NCBI RefSeq assembly: GCF_014839835.1
Contig: NC_071644.1
Location: forward strand, 9,773,266 to 9,837,265
Length of the DNA stretch: 64,000 bases
Source: Dryobates pubescens
Lineage: Eukaryota > Chordata > Aves > Piciformes > Picidae
Direction of reading: 5' to 3'
Made by a program: the position numbers and the translations under genes. Below the pieces are notes generated by a model. That model made no database searches. It was not told the DNA's origin and was given only the letters and a program-made list of their open reading frames with translations. Shown piece by piece: positions 54,540 to 64,000 of this stretch (position 1 is its first letter; every line of letters begins with the position of its first letter).

Positions 54540-56250
54540 TCCCATACTCGTGAAACCGCGCTCCCTCCGCAGCGAGCAGAGCACACGTTGCCCCTGCGCG
54601 AGACGCCGCCCCCACCAGACCCTGCAGGTAAGCGGCAGGTCTGGGGCCCCGGTGCCAGCGCTGCCAGCGTAAAGGCAGAAAACGCGTTCCCGCTCCTCCC
54701 CGGCGCGCCTCCCGGGCCACGGCGCTCCACCACCCCCCGCGCCCGCTGGCGTGGGCCGCGCCGGCACTACGGCATCGCGCCAGGGGCCCGGCCGGCCCGG
54801 CGCCGCAGCACGGACGACCTGCAGGTGCCGCCTGCGGCTGCCCCCTCCGCTGGCTCCGGCCCCGATTCCTCTCGGCGGTGGGGGGGCCCGGCGCGGCAGG
54901 TACGTGGCTGCCTCGGGCCACGGCCGAGCCGTGTCGATTATGTCAGATACACGGCGGCTGGCAGCAGCCACAGCAGCGGGAGATGCCACACCGCCATGAC
55001 AACAAGCGAGGCGGCAGGAGGCGCCGCCGTGGGGGCCCATCACTTACCCCGACAGCGTCGCGCAGCCCCGCATGTCCCCGACGGCGCCACACGCATGCGC
55101 CGGGCCGCGACAGCGCCGATGACTGGCGCGCCACTCGCGGGCGGCCCCTCTTATACCGGGGGGCGGAGCTGGCAGGGAGCCCCGCCCCAGCGCGGCCCTC
55201 CGTGCGTTGCGCTCTCGTAGGGAAACGCCTTAAAGGGGCAATGGCCGTACGTGGGCTGGGAAGGTGTTTCGGTGGTTTCTAGTCGGGTGTTGTCAGGAGG
55301 GTGCGGGCCTCGCTAGGTACGGGTAGGGAGCGGGGACTGCATTGGGCCTGGGCAGTGCTGTGCGTGCCTGTGAGCCCATATGCGGGAACGGCCGCCGACG
55401 TGTCCTCCAGGCAGTGCTCCCGGCGTGGCGCCGTCCCTGCTGTGCCGCCTCCCCCATCTCCGCGCGGGCCTGCGGGGCCAGCTGTGTCCGAGCTGAACGA
55501 GAGGGGCCGGAGCCTTCGTCGAGCGAGCTCCTGGCAGGGATGGCCGAGGCGCTGCCGGCTTTGACGTGGCCTGGCTGCGCGAGCGAGGAACGGCTGGGGA
55601 GCGCGGCCAGCGCGGAGGTGGCGCGGTACCGCACCACGAGCACTCGCGTTCCGTCCCTTCGCGCAGCGGGGAGGTAGCGCCAGTAAAACCCTGCTGGCTG
55701 CACTGAGCAGATGGCTGTTTCGCGAGTGTTCGGCGTCCTTCCGCGCGCGCGGCATCTGCTCGGCTTTGCCTGAGCTGTGCGCTAATATTTTAGGAGAACT
55801 GCTCGCTGTTTGTTACCTGTTGTTACCTGGTCCCTGTTACCAGGTCCCTGTTTGCTGAGGACTGGCGGCGGATACTCGTTTTACTGCCTCACGGCATGTC
55901 AGCGTCCAGCGGCCGACACTGCCGCGGCCGGTTATCCCGCTCAGCTTCCACGCAGGGCCCACCTGCAGTTGTTGCGTCGTGCGGACGGCGGGATGCCCCT
56001 TCTCCCGGCCCGGGAGCAGTTCCCCTGGGACGCTTCTCTCGACGTCCAGCCGCCACCAGGGAGCACTCACTCTCCCTCCCTGAGCAGGCTCTCCGCAGCG
56101 GGCGGTCCCTGGGGCGCGGTGCTCGTACGCAGCCCCTCTCCTTCGAATGGTGAAGGGCGTGCAGCCGAAGCCGCCGTGCTCTAATTCCTCTTGTCGCAGC
56201 TCTTCTGCTGCGGGGCGGGAGCTGGCTTGCCCCCGCGCTTGGTGTCGCAG
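54540..56250. promoter_or_regulatory. ERRFI1: CpG island promoter of ERRFI1, extending upstream
   Basis: This is a dense GC- and CpG-rich stretch. The ERRFI1 side carries a minus-strand TATA-like TATAAGAG at 55155-55148. The island continues for about 1.1 kb beyond it, which is more than one promoter usually needs and suggests divergent initiation. Long frames across it are composition artefacts. Confidence 0.75.
55048..55122 (-). other. ERRFI1: Predicted ERRFI1 non-coding exon 1
   Basis: The minus strand has TATAAGAG at 55155-55148, an expected start about 30 bases downstream (near 55120), and a strong donor GTCGGG/GTAAGT with the exon border at 55048. An NRF1-like ACGCATGCGC lies at 55091-55100. 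The start is an estimate. Confidence 0.55.
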
Positions 56251-56400
56251 TGTTTTTGTAGGCACAGGGAGCGCTTGTCTTTAGGTACCTTCAGAAGGAA
56301 AAAAAACAGCCAAAGCTTTCACCGTTGTAGGAGTTGCTGTTGCGAATTTCCTTTTTCTTGAACTTTGTGTTGAAATAAATTCACCTTCATGTGTAATGCT
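55250..56400 (+). ncRNA. Possible divergent non-coding transcript upstream of ERRFI1
   Basis: The half of the CpG island pointing away from ERRFI1 has no conserved frame. The first plus-strand AATAAA is at 56374-56379, with T/G-rich sequence after it; another is at 57287-57292. Human ERRFI1 has a divergent transcript (ERRFI1-DT). The call rests on position and composition only. Confidence 0.25.
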
Positions 56401-59400
56401 TTATTTGGCATCTTGAGTACTTACGTGTTCGTTATCACAGACTCGGCAGTGTGTTCTGTGTCTAGACAGCATTTGCGATGGGAAAAGGCAGAGCTTAGAG
56501 TAGGTTAGGGTTCTTGATGAAAGCTGCTGTGTAAAAACTTGCGAACATTTGCAGGTGGTGCTATATATTGCAGCAAAACCAGAGTGAATTCGGGTGTGTG
56601 TTTTGGTTTTATTAGTTTTGCTGGACAGAGCAAGTGCTTGTTGATGGAGTTACTATAACTCGTGCTGAACTGTACATACTAAAGGTCATCTCCCAAACGC
56701 TTTGCTGTGCTTGAGTTGCTCTGGACTTGAAGACTGTGAGTAACTGTTTCTGTGGATAAACTGCATGCAACACGAGTTGTTTAAATTGTTCTGGTTGCAT
56801 AAATGTGTTGAGAAAGTGGTTTGGTTTTTTTGTTTTGTTTTTGTGGTGTTTTTCTTTTCTTTTCTTTTCTTCTTTTAATTGTTGATGTACACGCTTGCTG
56901 ATGGTGCAAATAGCCCTAAATGTTGTTATGAATGGATTCAGGAGACAAACATTTTTTTACCTAGTGTGTTGACCGTGGCTTCAGAAAGACAAACTCTCGC
57001 AGTAGGTCTATAATGGAACATGGGGAATAATAGACCTTTTGCTTTTTAACTTGTTTGTGACAGAGAGTCTTTGCTTCAGGAAAAAGTCATTCTGACTTTC
57101 TTTGCAGGTGTTTCCCTATGGCCTCTCTACCCCTCCATCAGCAGGCCTGGGTATTGCTCTGTTAGATAATTTAGGACTTGGTTCCTGTGCATGTAATGGA
57201 ATTTGTATCTTTTACTGTTGAATGACTTTCCCTATGCCCTTTGTTTGTTGAAACCCTGCTGCCTTAAACTTATGATTGTTGTACTGAATAAAAGTGTTTA
57301 GTGCATATTTGTATGCAGGAAACTGTTATAGCCTTGTCTCTCTCCCTTCTTTGCAATATGAAGTTACTTAGGGATTCTTAAACTACCTTGCAGTTGTGTA
57401 GGCATGTGCAAACGACTCTTTGCTAATTGCTCTAAAGACTAACCCCTAAGTAATCTTGGTCATTCTGGTTGGTTAATACTAGTTAATAACAAGTCTGCTG
57501 AAAAAAACAGGTCAGGTAGTATTACAAGATGCTTTAGACTTATTTTGTATTCTGTTTTAGAGATGGACATCAGACTTTTCTGTATTTAGCAAGTGCCTGA
57601 GTTCTGGGGGGGAAAAAAAAAAATCACTTATGCTATTCCCTTCTATTCAAGAGTTCTATTTGCAGAAGGAATCCCTCTGATACTGATCGGAGTTTAATTT
57701 CTGGCTTGCTTTGCCACTTAAGCCTTTTGAATGATCTCAGTTCCCTTGATATTTCCCATTTTCAACACTTAAAATTTCTTATTTCTATTTCTGGGCATAA
57801 ATGTAAGCAGCAGCTAAAGAAGTGAAAAACAGCATATCTTTAGGAAGCTAGGTGATGAAAGTAAAACATCTAACTAGCAAGGGAAGCAATAGATACATTT
57901 TGAATATTCAACATCAGCTGGAGCTCTTGTACGGACATTCTGTAGATAGTAATGAATTTTATTTTCTATTTTGTGAGTCAACTTCTATAAACTATAACTT
58001 TGCTTTACAGTAGCTGCTGCTGCTGCTGTGTTATTTATTAATCCTAATTATTTATGGCAGCTGCTCTCAAGCAGGAAGCTTGGGAGGTTTTTTTACATGT
58101 TTTCTGCTAAGTGCACTTCTGGTCTGGTTACCTGAAAGGGAATGAATAGCTTAGACACTCTTCTGCCTTGTTAATGACTGGAGACGGTAATTGTTGTAAG
58201 TCATCAGAGAGGAAAAGCTTTTCTGAAGAGTAAATGAAATGTGAAGTTGGTTGTGGTGGTGCTAGTTTTTGCATGACTAGTTGTGGGAATGAGGGTGGTG
58301 TAGACACTGCAGCCCTTCAAGAACTGCTATTGCAAAGCTGTGACTGTCTTTTACTTCAGCTGTTTAGGTAGCCTTTGTGAACCCTTCAGTAAGGCATTGC
58401 TTGGGGAAAGAAAACTTAGGAAACAGTAATGCAGAAAGTGGTCTACGAATAAATCTTTCCATTGTGAGAAGTCTCAAATTCTATTGTTATTCATTAGAAT
58501 AAAATTCAGCACGTTGCTCTCAGAGTGGATACTGACTTCCAAAATCAGTAAGTTGTCACGTCCCTCTTGTGTCTTAAAAATCACAGCCTTTAGCTCAAGC
58601 AGAAGCAAGATTTGCTCAGTTGAAGTTAAACAGTGTGCAATCATTAGGTAGCTTGATTTCCTATGTCTTTCAGGTCCTTATCTTCCATTCTGTTTCATGA
58701 TAGTCTGGCAGAGTGGATCTACATATGAGTACACAGGTTAATGAGTCTTCATGGTACTCTTTTACTCTACTGATACATGCATTATTATAATGTAAACAAA
58801 GTACAAAGACTATAAAATTCTTAGTTATCCAAGTTTCAGCATTTAGCACCCTGAAGTGAAGGAAATCGGCCTGAGCCTCTGTTCCTTTGAGGAAAAAAAA
58901 CCCAATACATATGGGATGCATGGGAATTGTAGTGTCACTGAAGTGATAACAAGTCTGAGGCTGTGGTGCAGCAGTGATAAACTCACGTACTGCTATGTGT
59001 GTGGAGAAATCATATTGCCCAAATCACAAGCAGTTTATACTTCTTCTATTCTTACGGTACAGGAGACGTTATCCTGTATATTGTGGTACTTACTATGGGA
59101 TAAAGAAAGATGTGTGGATGTGCAAGGCAAGGAAGGGGCAGAGACAGCGAGTTGAGTGTGAGACATATCCATAGATTAGCAATGCAGACTCTCGCTTTGC
59201 AAGGAGAACAGCATACTGCTGTGCAGACCCAGTGCTGAAATTCAGCTTTGTGCAGGGGCCATTACTCAAAGCTTTGTGCAAATTCACTCTAAATTAGACT
59301 TTAAAGCAATTGGATAGCACTAAATTGCGTTTTAACCTCTCAGTAGAGACCGACACAGCCAATCTCTTACGCTTCAGGCGTATGGAAGTGGTTTGTGAGG

Positions 59401-62400
59401 CAAACACACTATCTGAAATGGAAGTATAGCATGGCTTCTGTGAGCTCACATCTGTGTACCCTGATTACATCTCTGAATGCTGCAAATGCCAGAAGTTTTA
59501 CATGGCTTCAAAAACTAGGGACAGAGGCTGTAGGGGAAGTGCCTTGTGTGAGGCTGGTAGAATTGGGTTAGGCAAACCTTGGAATCTGAGGCAGTATGAC
59601 TGCTATTAGGATATATCTGTATTTTGCTTACTCTTTTGTATTCCATTCAGACTTTTCCATTGTTTTCTGCCTGTGTCTGGATACACAGTGATCTAGTTCT
59701 GCTTGCAAGAGTCAACTCATGTCCTGTTTCTGCAGATGTGTCCCAAACCCTTCCAAGGAAAGGAATGTACTGTGTTATTTCATAGATGGTAAATAAGGGA
59801 ACGGTTAGGAGAGCATTACAAAACTATTTCAGTGTGAGGATTCATCATTGCTGTGAACAAGGAACATGTGCTTACTTTGGCCAGATGAGTATGAATGTAG
59901 TTACACCAAGGGCAGAATGAGTCTGTTGCATTTCCAGTTTAGCCAGAAGACCCACAGAAGGGAGGAAACTCATGGGTCAGTAAAGGAGGGCTAAATTAGA
60001 GGTTAGCATATTCAAGTGTCTAGACAGCAAATACAGACATACTACAAAAGTCAGTCTGTCAGGGAGTGGAGAGTCTAGATTAAAAAGCCATTTCAAAGAC
60101 ATGTTGCCTGGTTGGGGTAATCATGTGCTGAGACTTTTTCAGTACATAAGCATAAACTGAGTGAGGGAAGAGATCAAAAAAGGACACAAAGATTGGCACA
60201 GATTCTATGGCAGCTTAGACTAGGGTGGAACTCGATAAATTAAAAATAGCTGGTTGTTCACACTTGTGTTCCTCAGAAATGGCCACAGCCACATTTGGTT
60301 TTTACCATCTGTTCTGTAATATTTGAATGTCTCGCAGAAACGTTATGTCCATCCTGCTGCTGCAGGGGCATTGCTGTATGGTTCCCCCAGGCCGAGTTCA
60401 TTCTTGCTCTCGGTCACGTGAATCGGCCTTCAGGAAGCCAAGCTCTAGTCTGGTGAAATATGCAGAGCTCACGTAATCCATTAGATTGGATGCTTTTAGG
60501 GCAGTGTTGAGAAATGATCCACTGCCAAATGTTGGGTGGATCTGCAGAAACGAGCTGACTCAAATCCCAGTCTAACTGCCCTGTTGCATCCCATCGCCTT
60601 CCTTACAGAGCCGGAAGGCTTGCTTTCGCTGTGATTTTATGCCCTTTAGGCACGGTGTTTCTCACAAGTGTGGTATTGTGCATAATGATATATTGGGGGA
60701 TGTTCCAGGAATCAAGCCATGTGCAGTGTTAGGGTCTGCAGCGCCGCTGAAATTCGTTTTCACTCTTCACATGCACATTGCATTCTGTTGCCTTTATTTA
60801 CTATGCTATTTCTCTTTCAGCGTGCTTTCTTCGACCATGATCATCTCACTATATAGATGTTGTCTTTGGTGAAGCTGAATAGCCCAAGAATGAGAAGATG
60901 TGTTCACACATTATTTAGCAGGTAGAGTTGTCTGCAGTGGCTGTTCTTCAAAACAACCGGAAGCTGTATGAATAGTGACACAGGGCTCATCTTGAGTTGT
61001 TACACCCTATCTTGTATGCTGGATTTGATAAACATCTGAAGTGAGCTTGCATCTGAAAACTGCAAAGCACTCTGAGCGTGTAGTGTCTCTTATCCCTGCC
61101 AGGGAAGGATTTCTTTTTGCGCCAAGAGATCCCAACTGGTTTTCCGTCTGCAAGGAGCATATCTGATGCAGGGGCCTCTGAACTAGTCCTTGCACAGGGT
61201 AAAGTTGATTACTCTATCAAAGACACCAAGGTAAGGGACATAAATTAGATCAGGTAGGGTGTGTGTGCAAGGAGCCCGGTCCCAGCTGATCTGGTGCACT
61301 GCAGCCCTGGTGCTGCTGAAGCCCTGCATTCAGTGAGTCGATCTCCAAGCATGCTATGTTGTACTGCGCAGCATGAGATGTGTGGATTGATGTAGACAGA
61401 CGTTTGGTAGTCAAGACCAAATGGGAGGTCTTGAAATATAACTAGTATATTGTCATCGGTTTTAGCTGTTGAGTATTTTGTATTGGCAACCCTGGAAGTC
61501 ATTCGTATTTTACAGGCATAATTACGTGGCAGGCTTCACCAAGACTGGAAACAATGGCAGCAATATTGTTTTTTGTTGCCTTTTTGATGTGTGTCCTATC
61601 ATTTTTAAGGCAATGTCATAGTCTGTTTTTTTTGATAAAATTGTTTATTTATAGCATATCATCAATAGGCATGGCTTATGATCCCTACAGAATAAAGAGT
61701 AAGCAAAACTGACAGCCCAGAGGTATAGTGTGCCACTGAAACACAACCCAGAGAAGTTTAGAATGCCTCATTTATTGGGTGGATATTTGTGAGACCTCTG
61801 AAAGCAGAGGAAGGCAATTTTACAAGATCTGAGGGTGGAATAGTGTGTGGCTTCAGTGAGCCAGAGAGGTAAGAGCAATGAGCAGGCAGGACAGTGGTGG
61901 TATTGTTCAGGGGATTCTCTTCCCAGTAATTTCAATTGAAACAGTATTTGGAAACAGTTCTAGGTGTATCACTGTGGAAATCAGTAGTTTGGTATCTGGC
62001 ATCTTACAGTATAAAGTAGATTTTGTTCATATTTGAGATTCTGCCCAAACAGGATGTGTGAAAGGGGACACAACAGTCTGATGACTATTTATATTTTGGG
62101 GTGTGTGCTTGTATTCGTACCGATCCCTTGCTACAGACATCCCCAACAAAGTGAGACTATGTTGCTGAACTTGCTTCTTTTTTTTTTGTGCTGTCAAAAT
62201 CTGACGTGTATTTCTAATGTCTGGTTTTGAATGACATCTTTAATTCCAGAGCCTAATGCATACTTACCTGACTACCTCTTTGTGCCTACTGATGAAAACT
62301 GATTTTCAGAGAAGCTGTTAATGCAAGTGCAATGCCACCAGTGATTTTGACGGAAAAAAAGATTAATCAACATCTCTGAATTTCAGCTCTTGTGTCTGTA

Positions 62401-62877
62401 CATGGAATTAAATAGCTGGCATTTAAAATGTTCGTTTGGAGGTATTTTTAAATGTTGGTGTCTCCAGTTAAGGTTATGTATGTGATCTAAATAACCTTTG
62501 TGAGGTTTAGAGGAAAAAACATAAGGGCATGCCTTTACGATCAGGTTGCCTCAAAAGATGTCAAACTAAGAACTGAGGCATGAGAATAGCTTTTCACCGT
62601 GAAACGTGTATGTCGCATCAGTTGTGCTTATATGTACGTGGGCGCGTACAAGACCAGTCTTAACTGCACTTATGCATAGCTGCATTGGCTGCGAAGCAGA
62701 TAAGGGGAAAAAGCTGGTGTGCTCACAGTCATTCTCAACAAACATTTTGTATGACATTCCTCAATCTCTTTCTATCTCCCAACTTGTCTCCCCCTTTTTT
62801 CCTTAGTGTTTGGTTTTCTAACTTCATTCATCACCCTGATGACAGAAAATGGGACTTTTCTTGTGCTTGCTCCTAAC
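56401..62877. other. Intergenic DNA upstream of ERRFI1, no gene seen
   Basis: AT-rich DNA with simple repeats: TTTTC repeats near 56851-56876, a G/A run near 57607-57621, and GCT repeats near 58014-58029. No frame with a recognisable motif was found on either strand. No CR1 copy was recognised. Confidence 0.45.
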
Positions 62878-62893
62878 ACACACACACACACAG
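62876..62893. repeat. (CA)n microsatellite, about nine units
   Basis: An uninterrupted ACACAC run between TCCTA and GGTCTTGC. Confidence 0.9.
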
Positions 62894-64000
62894 GTCTTGC
62901 TTTGAGGCACTGAGAAATATTGCCGAGTTAAACGCCTTTGCTTGGTTTGTGCTTCTGAACCTCGTGGCACTTTTTGGAATATCCAGCTGTCACCAATGTA
63001 AGTTGGCAAGAAAAGCAAAGCTGTGGATGTGTGCACTGGTAGTAGCAATCCTGACAGACAGATTACCTTTGCATGTAATTCTATTAAAATAAGCTCCTTG
63101 ATTACTTGTGTTCTTATTAAAGCATCTGTATAGGATGTGCACTTAGTATTTTATGTATATTGGCTCTGCTGTGAGGTTGGGGGTGAACTGGAAGTTATAA
63201 GTGCTGTAGGAAAAAAATATGCTTTTAGGAGGGACAAACATGACCATGGGTCTTGATCTACTCTTCAGTGTCCTCACACCTGATATAAAAATGGATAGAA
63301 TTCTAAAAACGGATTCCGTGTTCCCCTGCTCACCCACCCCACCTCAGAAAACCAACCAACCAAAACCCCCAAAAATAAACACCCCAAACAACAACTACCA
63401 AAAAACCCACCTAAATTACTTTTTCTTTAATATGTTACATTTTAAAAAACCCAACCAAACACTTTTTCAGATTCTGAATTCAATTCCAGTCTTTATTTGA
63501 ATTTAAGAAACGTACAAGTGATAAAGAATTTATGCATTTTCTTTATTTTAAAGGTCATTACAGAAAATTCATGGGAATTATTTCACACTTGATTTGTGAG
63601 GTGAATCCAAATGATGGGTGAGATTTTGGAGCCACTAACTAGCTTGAAGTTTTAGCACACATTACGATGTTTGTTCTGTCATAAGGATTGCCTTTAAATT
63701 GTTAACCAAAATGAAGTATTGTAGTCAAATATATAACCCTTGGTCAGGGGTTATATATTATTACATTTTTAGTGTGGATTTGTGGTAATGAGATGAAGAT
63801 GTTGAAAGTAGATGTGAGGAGTCAGGTATGATTGGAAACTCCTCTCATCCCATTCCTGGATAGCTGTGCATTTTGTTTTCTCTCCGTGGCCTGCCCTTCC
63901 ACTTTGCTGTTCCTACGTGCCTGTGAACACAGGAAGAATAATTTTCTTTGTAATTTAGCAGCTGGGAATCCTATCCCAGATAAACTTTTAACATTTCCAG
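62894..64000. other. Window end, no gene seen; A/C-rich low complexity
   Basis: A C/A-rich, G-poor stretch (CCAACCAACCAAAAC and similar) spans about 63345-63415, like the one at 15.6 kb. No coding feature reaches the window end. Confidence 0.45.

Larger units (their letters stand above)
48488..55047 (-). other. ERRFI1: ERRFI1 intron 1 (and 5' edge of exon 2)
   Basis: The intron runs from the donor in the CpG island (GTCGGG/GTAAGT, minus) to just upstream of the ATG exon. It holds a C-run (about 49451-49467), a perfect hairpin next to a tandem duplication at 53.11-53.18 kb, and two motif-free minus-strand frames of 137-139 codons (51975-52388, 53600-54019) that lack convincing ATG starts. No repeat family was recognised. 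Confidence 0.55.

Noticed and set aside
54288-56265. Long Pro/Arg/Ala-rich frames on both strands upstream of ERRFI1
   Set aside because: Same composition effect in the ERRFI1 CpG island; no conserved motif and mutually overlapping.
63345-63415. A/C-rich block as a transposon end or telomere-like array
   Set aside because: The motif is irregular and does not match TTAGGG/CCCTAA; it is ordinary low-complexity sequence also seen at about 15.6 kb.

Overview
The window is vertebrate nuclear DNA and almost certainly avian. It has short intron-rich genes, dense CpG islands at promoters, CR1 LINE fragments as the only recognisable interspersed repeats, and a urotensin II peptide (GNLSECFWKYCV) that matches what I recall for chicken. 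The species cannot be named from the sequence alone. Gene content and order (PER3 > , UTS2 <, TNFRSF9 <, PARK7 >, ERRFI1 <) match the block I know from human 1p36.23. Region by region: 1-3.45 kb holds the 3' end of PER3 (plus strand; three clear coding exons with the CRY-binding tail and one tentative last exon). From 3.45 to 9.1 kb is possible PER3 3'UTR and intergenic DNA with a decayed CR1 LINE at 7.5-8.5 kb. UTS2 (minus, 9.13-12.98 kb) is complete in four coding exons, with a TATA promoter and a poly(A) signal. From 13 to 21.26 kb I see no gene. TNFRSF9 (4-1BB; minus, 21.27-24.4 kb) is complete in seven coding exons, with a CpG-rich promoter carrying a palindromic pair of NF-kB-type sites. 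PARK7 (DJ-1; plus, non-coding exon 1 ending at 25,848, coding 28,085-33,167) is complete, but its frame stops two codons before the usual Lys-Asp end. From 33.5 to 45 kb no protein gene is visible, but there is an orphan CpG island at 38.6-38.9 kb and a TATA-type core promoter at 37.58 kb. ERRFI1 (MIG6; minus, 45.05-55.1 kb) is complete in three coding exons plus a predicted non-coding first exon in a CpG island. From 55.2 to 64 kb there is the outer half of that island, a possible divergent non-coding transcript, and otherwise unremarkable DNA. The genes are neighbours rather than a pathway: a clock repressor (PER3), a vasoactive peptide precursor (UTS2), a T-cell costimulatory receptor (TNFRSF9), a redox/deglycase-type protein (PARK7) and an EGFR feedback inhibitor (ERRFI1). 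TNFRSF9 and PARK7 are arranged head to head about 1.5 kb apart. I found no convincing undescribed multi-gene system. The most checkable oddities are the PARK7 early stop, the TNFRSF9 kB palindrome, the very short PER3 terminal exon, the orphan promoters between PARK7 and ERRFI1, and a perfect hairpin beside a tandem duplication in ERRFI1 intron 1.
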